64,000 bases of DNA from Sipunculus nudus (GCA_026874595.1 CM049317.1:74466618-74530617); one strand, 5' to 3'. Shown: positions 38,938 to 51,785, counted from the stretch's first letter. Made by a program: numbers and translations. Notes: generated by a model not told the origin, from the letters alone.

Positions 38938-40129
38938 ATAAAATGGATTTAGTCCTCAAATTAATCAATATTAATTTCACTTGTAAAGAAAATGTTGGGC
39001 GTGTACGGTTGTCGGAACCATGAACCTTTGTGGGGGCCGTGCTAGATGTTCCTATTGACCCTTTAACCTGTTTGAAAATTATAACTTTGAGATCCGATGA
39101 ATCATTAAATAAGACTGCATGTAATCTGTATCTTTGATTTAAGAAGACTGGAGTATTTATTGAGTGCGTTTTGAATACTGATTTCTGTTTATACATTTTA
39201 TGAGTTTCATCTACATTTTGATCGTGGATCACGTGGTTACGTCCATTGTCACGTGACCTATGACGCTGTACAGAGAGCATATGGCCAGTGCAAATCAATG
39301 ACATTGCTTTATCGTTTACCGTTGATAGTGGAAATCCCCATGCCAATTCTATGGCAGCACGTGCTTTCGCACATCAAAGTAAGCTTGTATGTTTGAGCAA
39401 GTTTGATGTCCGATGTATATAGGTATTGTCAGGTGCATGGCGGGAAGACCAGCCAACGTGTACCATTTCAAGAGTCCGCAATCATCTGGCAATACTCTTT
39501 TAATCGTATACAATAACTGACAAGATCATCATTTCATTCTTAGGGAAAATAGAAAATAAATCAGTGGTTCTTACTAGAAATGACAAGTGATTTCAGGTTT
39601 TCAGCTCGAGTGATCGCTTCAGTTAGTTCATGTATCTCTGCCTTTTGTAAATATCAGACGTGTCAATGTGTCAAGAGAAATGAAAACTTGGATTCTCATT
39701 AAAGCGATTAAGGTAGTGTGTAGACTTGGCCCCTCCCTACATATATATAGTAAGACAACACCTTACTTTGTGAGGACTTGCATGGTCAGCTATAAACTAG
39801 ACAGATTAAAACAGACCCCTCGTGCACCTGTTGTACTACTACAACATTCGTTAATTAACACTACGTTTCACAAATATTGGTGATTATGTGGTCAGTTGCG
39901 AATCAATGCGCATGCGTGCCGTTGTCTGGCGTCGCTCACATGCGTCAAGGTTTGCACCGATCAAATCAATAAGCGATTTGAGGGTCTCAGTCCTAACCAA
40001 GTGTTTGCATGACGTGTGCACTTCTGTGCACGTCTGTACCATATGCGTGAGTCACCGACAGTGTATTCAGGTCTATCTCTGGCATTTTCTTCGCTATTGC
40101 CTCGTCTTATCTACAAATTTATGTGACAA

Positions 40130-40190
40130 TGACGTCACAAATTTTGTCGTGTCAAAATACAAATGTAAAACAAAAGCGGAAGTGACGTCA
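40130..40190. promoter_or_regulatory. Pair of full palindromic CREs 53 bp apart
   Basis: TGACGTCA at 40130-40137 and again at 40183-40190. The second is preceded by 'gcggaag' and followed by 'cgg'. Two perfect sites within about 60 bp suggest a cAMP/stress-responsive or promoter element. Confidence 0.5.
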
Positions 40191-40497
40191 CGGATTTGAC
40201 TGAATTACAAAAAAAAAATAAGGACAATCAGTTGTTTGTGTCTGGTACTAATTGCACATTTCTGTATATAGGGTTTAATGTTTGCACACGTTTCCATTCG
40301 ACACATGTAGGCCTAATGATAAATTACTGTACTCTCATTATTTTTAAGTGTTACAATAAAACGGAAGTTTTACAATTAGTTAAGTGAAATTTGACAGTGT
40401 CATCTTTCAGTTTGACATTCCTAGGTAATTCTTCTTTTCCTTTTTCTAGCAATACAAAAATTATTATTTTCAGTTATTGTTGTTATAATTATGATTA

Positions 40498-40535
<38 letters not shown>

Positions 40536-41639
40536 TAGTACTATTTGTAATGGTAGTATAATAAGGTATATATTTGTAAGCACTATAGGCTATATATAGA
40601 GCGATGATGTGATCTATAAATACATGTATAATCATATATGGTTATTACACAACCCATACTTTCAATACTTTGAAAACTGGTTCGTAGCTTATATTGCGGC
40701 TGATCAAATAAATATGTTTAAAATAGGTATTTATATTACCCCGGTACTTGTAACCAACACGGATTCAATTAATTTCATTAGAGTGTGCTGTCTCCTGCTG
40801 AGCCACACGGAACAGGGCTATATGTTATTCAGAGTTCAGTCGACCTTTACAGTCGAGCCACTCATCATACGGCATTATGAGCAGATATTTAGCATTCCTA
40901 CGTTCTGTGTTTGACGGGTAATCAGCGTTGAACACGGTCATATTTAAGTATAACTTCTCAGTCTGAAGGCGGCTTGCTTTGATATATTCTTATAATTTAA
41001 AATGGCGCGGCACTTAAGTGAGTATAACTAGCAGTTGTAAAAAACTATCTGGTTGGCATAGGAACAAGTGGAAACACGTGGAAGCTATTGATATATTCGG
41101 TTTGAATATACATTGTTAACATGTTACGATGATTTTATATTAATTGCTAAATTGATTTCGGTGCACCCATATTTCTAAAATTAAACCCAGCTGTACACCT
41201 AAAAGTTCCCTGTATAGGTTTACTGGGCTTTGCTCTCTGTTGCTTTTATGGTCTTATACATCAAGTCATGCATGTAAGCCCAAGAGACAGGTGATAAGTG
41301 TAGTGTGTCCTTCCGTTCTGTTCATTGGCTCCCACTGAAGGTGAGCTTGTTGATCCATAGTGTCAACCATGTACATGTACTCAGGATTTTTTTTTTCACG
41401 AAAAAAATTGTCAAAGGCTTTGAAGGGTCAAGGCATCTCAATTTTCACATATAAATAAAAGTTTTACGGTCTATAAATATTTGATCAGGTGATAAATTTG
41501 TCTTTTGAGAAACACAGTCTTTCTCTATAGTTAGAAAAAGATGAAACCAAAACACTCGAGTATGTTTTTATTGTGATGTCGCAGTCATTGATACAAAAGG
41601 TTGAAGATTTTCTTGGCGACGCCCTATCAATTGTGTATC

Positions 41640-41960
41640 ATTGAGTGTGACCGACATTGACATGTTAGAAGAAATTCCAGTGACTGGGTGAGACAGAGAT
41701 TATTAGAGTAATTCTCATTCGCGGTGAATCGGTGGAGTTCGGTACACCTCGACCTGAACCAAAATGCGACCACGCCAGCTGGAGGGTCAATGATAGCCCT
41801 ACCCCCAGTCCGCCTTGCACAGAGCGCCGAGCGCACACAACAGCGGACAATATGCTTATTATTTGACCGATCAAATGCTTTGTATTCTGTTTAATCAGCA
41901 ACGCTATTGGAAGGGAAGCCCCCATACACCAACGGCCATTAAATCCTGTACGTCGCTGTG
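41640..41960. promoter_or_regulatory. Complex block, possible regulatory element D
   Basis: Non-repetitive, locally GC-richer sequence with overlapping open frames on the minus strand but no splice support. Candidate conserved non-coding element only. Confidence 0.2.
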
Positions 41961-44801
41961 TTTGCTTGGCCCCGGTTTTCTAAACGTGCCCTAAATTTAC
42001 ACGGATACCCCCAGTCACCCAATGTTTAACAAGGATTTGTGTATTTAAACCTATACGTATATACCCTTGTCTTGTCTGCGTGTAGCTATTATTTTCGCAA
42101 ACAGAAAACCCCTTAACTCTGAAAATTTAACTTAAATAACATAAATACAATTCTTTATTTTTATTTACGAATTCCCAAATGTAGACAGAGGCTATAAACA
42201 TAATTCAAATATGCACGCCTTAAAATTATATAATATTAACTCAAACCTCTTTTGAGACCCTACTTACAACCTACATCACCATAATGGCCAGTCAGTATGC
42301 ACCATGTTGCGTTTCTTCAAAAATTAATACGAGTACTTGTTATAGTTGTTTCATTGAATGAATGAAATTGATATAATATATGTAATTAAAAACGTTTGGT
42401 AATACATGAAATTGTTGTTCCTTAAACTAGTAAAAAGCAAAATATTTCTGTTAATATACAGTAGTGCATGTGCATAGCTGAAAATCGCGAAAATGACGAA
42501 ATGGGAAGAAACCTTCTTACTCTGAACGTTGTTGCTTTAGGCTAACATTTGCACCTTTCATTCCCTCGGGGGGAGTCATCAGTCATATTTGCTTTCCTTT
42601 CACGGCTGATAATTTCCGCATCACGCATCAACAGATAAGGACACTACGCTATCCTGGGCGAAAGGGCACAGAGTACTTTTAAAGTTAGTTTTGAGTCCGG
42701 AAGTTTATGAAATGGTGAAGAGATTGGGTGATGGATAATAAATGCCTATATGTTTTTATAGCATGGATTTAGTACGTCACAGGCACCAAGGTATACCTCA
42801 TGTAGATCGATAATTTAAGAAATCGTTTCCCGGAAGTCATATGTGTCACATTATAACGTGCATGAATGACCAATAAACCCAGGGGAATGTATATAACTCT
42901 ATCAACAACAGCCACGCATGCAGGACAGAATACATTAAGGAATGACAAAGGTGGAGGAAGAAATATTCTTTCTTTGTCCTTTGAGGGTCACAAGTTCATT
43001 TTCATTCAACAGAGATTTGGTAGAAGTAACGGCAGAAGAACTGATTTGACCTGGCTTTCTCAAAGCTCGGGTCAGGGGTAGGACAGGTTCCTCCTCAATG
43101 GCCTATACCAGTTGCTTATCACGATCATCTGTGTCGGGACTTGGCCATCAGCCTCCCTTCTTCGCTGGAACCATATATATAAGCGTATATAGTACTTTTG
43201 CAAAAGTTTATTTAAAGATTGTACAAAACACCATTCAAATCCATCAGTATTAGGTACCTGACACAAAAACGATACTAGGTGTCGCTTTTGCTCATTGCCA
43301 AATTGAATTACCATTAGAAATGTCTCTGCATGGAGAATGTGAACCATGTAGAAGGGTGTTACGGATTCGTTTGTGTTGTAAATGTTCCGCTTAAGCTGTC
43401 AGTCGTGACAGATCCTTGGGAACACATCACATAAACCATATGTCTTTATGAATAAAGGATCCCCGTATGGTGGTGTGCGTGCGCAGAACAGATCGGTACT
43501 GGGTCTGAGATTTTCTCTGTTGACTCAAGACAGTAATCCAAACTACAACATGTCATATATGACGGCCTACTTACATTCGGGGTCGATATGACATGTACCA
43601 CCGTAGCAATTTATGTAGTTCCTTGGTCCTGTACACCTTATACACACAGATATTCATCTAACCAGGCGCAAGAGGAATTATAAGACCACAATGGGCAGCA
43701 TAAAACCATTCACAATTACGTATTTGTATATGAGCGGACCCCCGACGATTATGTTTGAGGACATGTCAACTCGAGCTCGGGCTCTGTTTGCCGACATGCA
43801 GAATATTCCTTTGCGCATGTTGTACGATCGGAATTCTTGCTGTATGTGTTCAATAGGGTCAGGTCTGAATAGTGTTAGGCTGCTGCAAATACTGTCCAAA
43901 CAAGTGAAAGGACTTGACCAGTAGTAGAAGAGTTTTATATGTAGTGTATACGGTAGTTACTGATTGGACAGTTACAATTGATTCTTCACACAAGTTTGTA
44001 TTCTACACAGCCTTCGCGTAACAACTGTACCATAGGCTTACACCCAGCATGTGCCAACGGGTCTTGTCAGAACACACGGTTTATGCTATTGCTGCACCCC
44101 GTATACATGATCAAGCGTTTCCCAAAGAATTAGTTGTTTATAAAAACTGGACTTGTACGTTTGCAAAAATTGATGTGGTCAGCCAATAGGATGTTTGACA
44201 AACGGGAAAAATACCAAATGTATGAGTATTCTCAGGACACCAATATACTAAAACTGTTAACCTTTTAAGACAGGATATCCACAGCTTTAAAGGATGTGAG
44301 GACAGAAAACGGATTTATACATAGTATAGGTGTCAGTTTCAGTATTGTTAAGGCGGATGGTTAAATGTTATAAAATATCTTGTACGGATCTACCACAATA
44401 AGGAACTAAGTGCATGTTGAACTTTTGATGATTACATTGTATGTCGGTTGCCTGGAAATCATTTAGTGTGTCGTTGAAACATTCGTTTTGTATGACTCGT
44501 AATATGTTTTTTGGTACTACCGACACAGAGAATGGAGACATGAAAACCAAGGAGACCTAAACTGTTGGTTTCAAAGCTACTTACTAAATCATTTATGTGA
44601 GAGAATCTTCTGATAAGTGTTCGCATACAGTGCACGTGATTTGCAATATTAATATATTGATTAATCGGTGCATGACTAAACGAGTTGTGACTTGATATAT
44701 GCTCTTCTGAATACAGTTTTGAAACCAAATTGATGTGTGTATGAAGATGGTTGAGACTTTGAATGTACAAAGAAAGAATTATTGGCGTCTTGTATTTCCA
44801 G

Positions 44802-45641
44802 ATGCCGTGTGTACAGCGGACGTGCATCCTGACTCCAGTTCGGGGATAGCTTCAGACAGCGGTAACTACACCCCTTGTGAACACTTCGGAAACTCCGGAG
44901 ATTCCGATTCGTACCCATCCAGTTCTCACTGGGGTCACTCACCCCCTCGCACTGCCAAACAGGACCGAACGTACTGGGACGACCGTCGGTCGCCAAATGC
45001 CTGGCGTCAGAGCAACATGTGCCAAACTCCAAGAGACGGTGTCTGCAAAGGGCAGCTTCAGCCTCGGTACTCGCCGGTTGGGTATTACCCCAGGGATTGT
45101 TTTACCCCCAACGGGCCTGGGCCACCCCCAGACCTTGATTTTACGGGGTATACGCAGTTTCCCCCGCAGGGTGCAGACTACCTCAGTGGTGACACTGGTA
45201 AACTTTACAGTGCTGTGAAAAAGAGGACTCGAGTGTGTTATTTTGATTATTTGCCAGATGATGTGGTCATCAAAATTTTCTCTGGATTAAACAGCGATGA
45301 GCTGTGCAGGTCCTCCCGAGTGTGCAGACGGTGGTACCAGCTAGTTTGGGACGTATCGTTATGGACGACTATACGGATACACAGTAGTGAGTTAGATATT
45401 GACAAGGCGCTCAAAGTGCTGACCAAGAAACTAAGTATGGACACACCAACGGTGTGCGTCATGGTAGAGAGGATAGACTTAAGTCACTGCACGTACCTAA
45501 CTGATAAGGGACTACACGTGGTGGCAAAGAGGTGTCCGGAACTCCGCCATCTTGTAATACAAGGCTGCCCAAATGTAACGAACATTGCAGTGTTTGAACT
45601 GGTGTCACGGTGCGTCAGTCTGGAGACACTCAACGTAGCAG
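44802..45641 (+). CDS. FBXL7: FBXL7-like exon: Ser/Pro linker, F-box and first LRRs
   Basis: An 840-nt exon in phase 1 between 'tgtatttccag' and donor 'gtagcag|gttggt'. The first ~145 codons are a Ser/Pro/Asp-rich, probably disordered linker. The F-box follows at nt 45245-45380 (about residues 182-228 of the visible 556-residue product) with the family hallmarks LPDDVVIKIF, LCRSSRVCRRWY and W-SLW, which should bind SKP1. It continues with a cysteine-type LRR region (RIDLSHC-YLTDKGL, CPELRHLVIQGC) whose order and spacing match FBXL7. FBXL7 is the substrate receptor of an SCF (SKP1-CUL1-RBX1) E3 ligase. Known substrates in mammals include Aurora A and survivin; in Drosophila it acts in Fat/Hippo signalling through Dachs. 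The upstream linker appears longer than in human FBXL7 (491 residues total). The ATG at 44735 lies in the intron and is not the start. Confidence 0.95.
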
Positions 45642-46444
45642 GTTGGTATCTAAATAATCTTAACAGTATCTGTTTGCCCCTCGAATCAGCAGAAAGGGTT
45701 AAAGTACTGGGACTTTGATTGCATCAGCGTAACTCAGGTGCAGAGTTAATACCAGTTCAGGCCTTCCAATACGAGAGTCATGTACAGCGACAGTGTGCCT
45801 TCCATTGAAATGGTGACCTTTATATATAGGGTCACCCATTGTCTGTAATTACCAAATTGATTCTCTTTTAATGCTAAAACACCAGGAAAACTACCGTTTC
45901 AGGTGTAACATAAATTTAGGTTTAAAATCAAGGGGAGAGACTTTCTGCGATCACAGTTACAAGAAAAAGAAACAGAGGAACAGACGTATTTAAGTAAAAG
46001 CAACCATCGTCTTATATGCTGTATTTCTTCAACTACTAAATTTGATTGATTGGAATGATAAGAACACAATTATAGTCCGAGAACAGGACATTTTCCTGCA
46101 CATGCAAGGTGACGCCTCAGTCTTTGTGTCAAGTCTGAAGCATTGAAGATTCGCCATTTTGCCATTTCGCGAAATTCCTCTTGTTTCTTTTAAAGTAAAC
46201 CCATTTTTAAATGAAGAATGAGTGCCTATATTTGATAAGTAAATATCTATCATCAAATCAACGACCGATAGATAATCTTATGGAAGACCTACCATTCGTA
46301 GATGGCCAATATGCAATGGGAATAATGGGAAGAATGGGTGTTTACAAAATTTGACAAAAGCCATTGCGATATTCCTTGTTGTGATGTTTCATTTACTTTA
46401 TTTCATCGTGAATATTTATTTGTGTTTCTCTTCTATATTTGCAG
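45642..46444 (+). other. 803-bp intron of the FBXL7-like gene
   Basis: A GT donor ('gttggt') and the 'ttctatatttgcag' acceptor interrupt the LRR array within a Gly codon (phase 1). Removing it restores NVAGCACITCICLTPEA, which aligns with the continuous LRR in vertebrate FBXL7. Nothing else was recognised inside. Confidence 0.9.
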
Positions 46445-47175
46445 GTTGCGCGTGCATCACGTGTATTTGCTTGACACCGGAAGCAACAGTGCAGGCGTCA
46501 ACTTACGGCAAACAAGTATACCTACGGTACTTGGACATGTCGGAGTGTCCGGAGTTGGACGATGCGGGGTTGCAAATGGTAGCTGCTTTTTGTAGCCAAT
46601 TGACATATTTGTACCTGCGACATTGCAGCAAAATCAGTGACATTGGTGTTCAGTATGTCGCAAATTACTGCGTGAACTTGCGAGAATTTAGCATCACGGA
46701 CTGCTTCCGGGTCACAGACTTCGGTATTAGAGAGCTTGCCAAACTCGGGAACAACCTTCGGTACCTCAGCATTGCAAAATGTGATAAAGTGTCAGACGTT
46801 GGCATGAAACAAGTAGTGAAATATTGCCGGAAACTTCGATATTTAAACATGAGAGGCTGCGAAGCGATCTCTGATGAAACAATTGAACGCCTAGGACAAT
46901 GCTGCCGCCGACTGCGATCGCTTGACATTGGTAAATGTGACATCACGGACCACTCGTTACATATTTTGGCCGAAAACTGCCCTCAGCTGAAAAAGTTGAG
47001 TTTAAAGGCATGTGATGGAGTGACTGATGAAGGCGTCATGGTGCTGGGCAGGAGTTGTAGGCAGCTACAACAGCTGAACATTCAAGACTGCCATATCAGT
47101 GTAGATGCCTATAGGGTTGTCCGAAGATATTGCCAGAAGTGCTTCATTGAACACACTAACCCCGGCTTCTTCTGA
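46445..47175 (+). CDS. FBXL7: FBXL7-like terminal coding exon: C-terminal LRRs
   Basis: A 731-nt exon from the phase-1 acceptor to TGA at 47173-47175. It encodes about eight 26-residue cysteine-containing LRRs (AMN1 type) with repeated C-x-L-DxG and L-YL-I/M-C patterns: YLDMSECPELDDAGLQMV, LYLRHCSKISDIGVQYV, YLSIAKCDKVSDVGM, YLNMRGCEAISD, LDIGKCDITD, LSLKACDGVTDEG and LNIQDCHISVDAYR. It ends in CFIEHTNPGFF, nearly identical to the vertebrate FBXL7 C-terminus (VIEHTNPAFF), which makes this an FBXL7 orthologue rather than another FBXL. The LRR solenoid is the substrate-binding part. No frameshift or stop is seen. Confidence 0.96.
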
Positions 47176-47450
47176 AGTTAAATGAGGGCGTGTCTCACTT
47201 GTTGAATATTCATTAATGTCTTACCATATTTTCATGGTGCCTACTAATTATATATGTTCATATTGTTAACTTTATTTTACTTTTCCTGTTTAATGTTCCA
47301 TCACACCTTTTCTCTGATGGCCAAAATTTGCATAATATCTCGTTTGCATGAATGTCAGTGAAAGGGTCTTTGTTAGCCATATTAATTGCTGTATGTATGG
47401 ATACACATGTACATTCACAAACAGCAACATTACAACCACAAATACTGTAA

Positions 47451-47456
47451 AATAAA
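47451..47456 (+). terminator. Polyadenylation signal AATAAA for the FBXL7-like gene
   Basis: First canonical hexamer after the stop codon, about 275 nt downstream. A second lies at 47547-47552. Which is used cannot be told from sequence. Confidence 0.45.
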
Positions 47457-47549
47457 TAGCATTTATCGTGACTAATTTCATTTAAAATTACTTACAAGGA
47501 AAGTTGTCTCATTATATGTCTCTTAAAAAAGTTGTTTAGACCCCAAAAT

Positions 47550-49500
47550 AAAAAAAAACATAAACGTGTGCATATCACCCAGCCATACTGAACGAGCTAT
47601 TTGACACCTTCAGTGACCAATGAGAGTTTAAGGCCATATTATCAGTCACTAACAACTAAGTGTATTGGATGCCCATATTAACTGATTACCTGGCTGGTTT
47701 GACTACTTAAGTGTAATTCTTCTTTAAGAGGGCTCTTCTAGCTTTTCTACCATAAGTATATCAGAAACCTCCGACTGGACTTAAATTCACTTAGCCACGC
47801 CCTTTATTTTCTGTTGCTAAGCAACGGATATTTGTAAACACTCCTCCTGGTAAACGCTTAATTTAATATTATATTATTGTATTTCGTTATATAAAATGGA
47901 AATACCAATATACCTATACGTGTAATTTATTTATAAAAGAAACATGTTTTGTTCCCCCGGTCTCAGCACATACATGTGTTTGAGAGAGAGTGTAATAACT
48001 TTAAATTTGGTTACCTGAGGCTCAAGGGGAATGACAGGCTTGAATGTTAAATTTATCTGTTTCAATTACACTAAATTAACATTAAGTAAAAACAAGATTT
48101 TTATTAAAGACAAGGGGTCTTATAGAATACAAGGCAATAAACGTTCGGAAAGATTGGAGGAGAAAACTGAAAATATAACAAAAGTTAGATGTTTGGTATT
48201 TTGTTAGAGCAACACACCTATCTTTCCCGTCTTTATATACATGCAATGGTCTCACTCAAAAGCACATATCCACGGGCTGAGTAAGATTCAAACCAAGCTG
48301 GTTTTATATACTGCTGGCACTGTCATATGAATACTCGGAGTGAAAACCAATGTATCACACATACATACACACACAGCCATTTCTAGACAGGCACGCGTAT
48401 ATCTTGTCCCTTTATAAAAGCCGAACGGTATAATCTACTCTCTCTGTCTCTCTCTCTCTCTCTAATCTTTGCACTTTTCAAGAAAATTTTAATTAAATAA
48501 CTATTCAGATAGGCCAGTCAAATTTAGTTTTATAACGTAACTCTGTGGTCGTTTTTTATTTTTATAATTAAGAAAGAAAATCCATCTGTTGACGCGTGTT
48601 ACGCGACTGAAGGTGAAATTTATAAATAGGTAGGCCTACACAAGAGAGACAGTGTGTTCATTACGTTAAGATGAGGTTACACGTTTCAGATAGCAAGAAG
48701 TAGTTGTATGTGGTAATTAGTATACTAATATATGCAGGTAAAGGGGGGTTGACACGGGTTCGCAAATCATGCAGGTCAGAGCGGCTCCTATAAACGTGGT
48801 CTTGTGTAAACTTTGTATTATGGATATACGTATCAGGTATAATTGAAGGTTAAAATAAACTGTGATATTTTGCTATTACTTATAGATTTTTTGTTATGTG
48901 TGAGTGTTTAACTAATATAATCATATGTAAAGTGTTTGTGTGCGTATGTGACAACCTTGATCCCGATATATTGCATTTTAATCAGACAGCACAGACAGAA
49001 TGGAAAAGCGCCATCTGTTGTGTAAACGTTAAACTAATTGTTTCCACATCCTTGGTTTACTGGCAAAAGAACAATTTGGTTTTTATAACTGGAATTTTAC
49101 GCTTGAATTTTCACTCTGTTCAATTATCTTCTGGAATAATCGTGCCATTATAGCCGACTAATTGACACATACCGGAATATCCCCAGTCAATTGCCTTACT
49201 GGGTTAGAGCTACGAAAATATCAAATGCCTCCTCAAGGATGGCGAAACATCACGTAATTTCATCAGCATGTTTTCTAAATTTATGGGAAACAATACTGGA
49301 TTATAGTGTCACATGCATTCCATAATATAGATACTTTTAACTCCAAGTAAATTAATAAATAAATACCTATAGCTATTATGGCTATCGTATGATATATATC
49401 TTTACCCATGTACTCCTTATAATTGTATCAAAATTCTGAGATATAAATTTCCCAAGATCGGACTGCATCATGAACCATTGCACATTTGTCTGTAGTGAGC
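47550..49500. other. Intergenic sequence between FBXL7-like and 2H-like genes
   Basis: AT-rich; a short (TC)n lies at about 48438-48463. No gene or RNA was recognised. The two neighbouring genes converge on this interval. Confidence 0.6.
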
Positions 49501-49539
49501 AATATTAACGAGAAGTCCCTGATACTGATAAGAAAAATC

Positions 49540-50110
49540 TGAGATATACATATGCGATTCATACTTTAATTCCTCTGCATATGCGACATATTTTAGTGTG
49601 GGAGGTATCTAGCCCTATAAAGAGGCTCACCTTCGGGACAGAGAGATGACATTTACATCAGAACACCGCGTAATGATTCTTCTGGATCTCCGTGACTTGA
49701 TAATACCGTAAATTATCTATAAATTAAATGCCCGGCCCTCTAGCCACCCCAAGTGAGGTCGGCATCTTTCGAATTCAAAACTCTTATTAATTTTTTAATT
49801 TACCTAATCCTGGGCTATGAATTCACAGCGACAGTTTCCGTCTATTTTGGATTTATATTTTGAAGGTTCATTCTTAAGGGGGGTTACCTGCGCCTCCCAC
49901 CATCCCGGACAGTTGCAAATTTACCTGAAGATTCTTCTACGGTGCTAAACAAAATAGAAAGCACATTCCCTTAACTGGCCTTCCAATTTCGCTCCATAAG
50001 CAGCGGTAACGCCATGCTCTGCTGGTCTGAAAGCTCCTCTGCATGTAACTGGAGGGTCCCGGGAGGTCACATGCTGTGTTCAGAGCGTAACCTTCCAACC
50101 TACCAATAGT
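49540..50110. promoter_or_regulatory. Candidate regulatory block E downstream of the FBXL7-like gene
   Basis: About 570 bp of complex, repeat-free sequence with ATTA/TAAT cores ('actttaattcctc', 'cttattaattttttaattt') and no exon-like open frame. Composition resembles conserved non-coding elements. I read the minus strand for the missing C-terminal exon of the 2H-like gene and did not find it. Confidence 0.3.
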
Positions 50111-50667
50111 GGCTCAAACGGAAGCATCTGATTGACTCATAATTCTTTATTCAAAACATTCAAAATATGATGGTTGAAGAGCATATATACTCCATGTAAA
50201 AAAAGATTACCTATTATAAACAATAATTTTCAGAGTTTTCTATGAATCAATCCGAAATTTGCTTGTAAAGTACAGACACTATACTGAATAAACCATGGAG
50301 GCATATATGATTAATTGCTCTAATGAAAAAATTGGAAGTTTTTTTTTTTAAAGTACTCATGACAACTTAAATAATCGGTTTATATAAAAATACGATTTTT
50401 AATTCTTCTATAATACACACGAAGAATATATTTTAATATATGAAAACTGATACAAATTATTTTTATTATTATTATTATTAAACAACAATAACCGGAGATT
50501 TTCTTAAACGCGACACACTTGTTTGCAAGAACAGCTGCATCAGAGAAGAGTAAACAATAAAGAGAAGGGTCCTGCACGTATTACACAAATAGCAAAACCT
50601 TAATAAGGCAGTGTTATTTTTATTATGGGCCAAATATAATTTTCCATAAATTTTTATGTGACAGTAT

Positions 50668-50677
50668 TTTATTTATT
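50668..50677 (-). terminator. Possible polyadenylation signal (overlapping AATAAATAAA, minus strand)
   Basis: Lies about 85 nt past the stop codon of the candidate terminal exon 50901-50762. AATAAA is common by chance in AT-rich DNA, so this is weak support. Confidence 0.3.
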
Positions 50678-50761
50678 CAAAACTTGTAGAACTGTATGTA
50701 AAATATTTTTTTACATTAATGATGACCAAAGTGATATAATTAAACATACCTGAGTACAAAG

Positions 50762-50901
50762 CTATAAAACTGCAAGATCAAGTATGTCATGAAAAGAGCC
50801 TATTCCAAAATATGACGAAAACGCCGATCCCACAGGATGTCTACAACACTTGGGTTCAAGGACATCTGGCAGCATGTCAGACCTGCCAGCCTTCCAGACC
50901 C
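50762..50901 (-). CDS. Candidate terminal exon of the 2H-like gene (truncating)
   Basis: On the minus strand a strong acceptor ('accttccttttctag') opens an exon at 50901. Joined in phase 1 to the donor at 51785 it continues the frame for 45 codons to TAG (50764-50762), giving a product of about 301 residues. The peptide (GVWKAGRSDMLPDVLEPKC...) does not contain the second H-x-S/T block expected of a 2H enzyme, so it would give a half domain. On the plus strand the same bases form an exon-like 79-nt unit (50836-50914) with donor 'ggaag|gtaagt', so strand is uncertain. Confidence 0.3.
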
Positions 50902-50936
50902 CTAGAAAAGGAAGGTAAGTGCCTGGCTATAAGCAT

Positions 50937-51783
50937 ACCTGGATACAGTTCCTCTGCAGTGCTGTGTTTTAGTGTATAATTAAAAATACCTGGGTACAGA
51001 CCCTCTGGTGCTGTGTTAAGTATATTATGAAACATACCTGGGTACAGTCCCTCTGTGGTGCTGTGTTTAGTATATTATGAAATATACCTGGGTACAGTCC
51101 CTCTGTGGTGCTGTGTTTAGTATATTATTGAACATACCTGGATACAGTTCCTCTGCAGTGCTGTGTTTAGTATATTGTTAAAATTACCTGGGTACAGACC
51201 CTCTGCGGTGCTGTGTTTAGTATATTATTAAACATACCTGGATACAGACCCTCTGTGGTGCTGTGTTTAGTATATTATTAAAAATACCTGGGTACAGACC
51301 CTCTGTGGTGCTGTGTTTAGTATATTATTAAAAATACCTGGGTACAGTTCCTCTGTGGTGCTGTGTTTAGTATATTATTAAACATACCTGGGTACAGTCA
51401 CTCTGTGGTGCTGCGTTGAGAATATTATGAAATATACCTGGATACAGTCCCTCTGCAGTGTTGTGTTGAGTATATTATTGAACATACCTGGATAGTCCCT
51501 CTGCAGTGTTGTGTTAAATATATTATTAAAAATACCTGGGTACAGACCCTCTGTGGTGCTGTGTTTAGTATATTATTAAAAATACCTTGGTACAAACCCT
51601 CTGTGGTGCTGTGTTGAGTATATTATTGAACATACGTGGATACAGTCCCTCTGCAGTGTTGTGTTAAATATATTATTAAAAATACCTGGGTACAGACCCT
51701 CTGTGGTGCTGTGTTTAGTATATTATTAAAAATACCTGGGTACAGACCCTCTGCGGTGCTGTTTTTAGTATATTATTAAACAT
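50937..51783. repeat. 50-bp minisatellite carrying a splice donor in every unit
   Basis: Seventeen tandem units, mostly exactly 50 bp (starts every 50 bp from 51036 to 51486 and from 51534 to 51784, with a few 48-51-bp steps). The last copy merges into the 2H-like exon at 51784-51817. On the minus strand each unit reads 'agagggtctgtacccag|gtat' plus 'ttttaataatatactaaaca': about 25 bp copied from the exon end and about 25 bp of intron, including the CAG|GTAT donor. The array thus arose by tandem duplication across the exon-intron boundary. Units are 85-98% alike by eye. Confidence 0.93.
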
Positions 51784-51785
51784 AC

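Larger units (their letters stand above)
7371..44801 (+). other. 37.4-kb intron of the FBXL7-like gene
   Basis: Defined by the phase-matched donor at 7371 and acceptor ending at 44801 ('tgtatttccag'). Most of it is AT-rich sequence with microsatellites and no supported genes. Stretches 7371-8560, 8590-10480, 11950-14720, 14780-20000, 25300-28250 and 42000-44800 show nothing I can name beyond scattered simple repeats and chance open frames. Candidate exons, enhancer-like blocks, CRE sites and a hammerhead-bearing palindrome inside it are listed separately. Large introns in the 5' half of FBXL7 are also known in vertebrates. Confidence 0.75.

Noticed and set aside
38879-39346. 155-codon minus-strand frame
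   Set aside because: It ends in an Ile-Tyr polymer from (TA)n and the rest has no recognisable domain or splice sites.
42540-42600. Minus-strand CTGATGA followed by a GAAA, tested as a third hammerhead
   Set aside because: Stem II does not close properly and no stem I partner exists.
44735-44801. ATG upstream of the F-box exon as the FBXL7 start codon
   Set aside because: The acceptor at 44800-44801 and phase match with 7370 place it in the intron; the extra residues resemble nothing in FBXL7.
44459-45032. Minus-strand frames overlapping the FBXL7 F-box exon
   Set aside because: Shadows of the real plus-strand exon.
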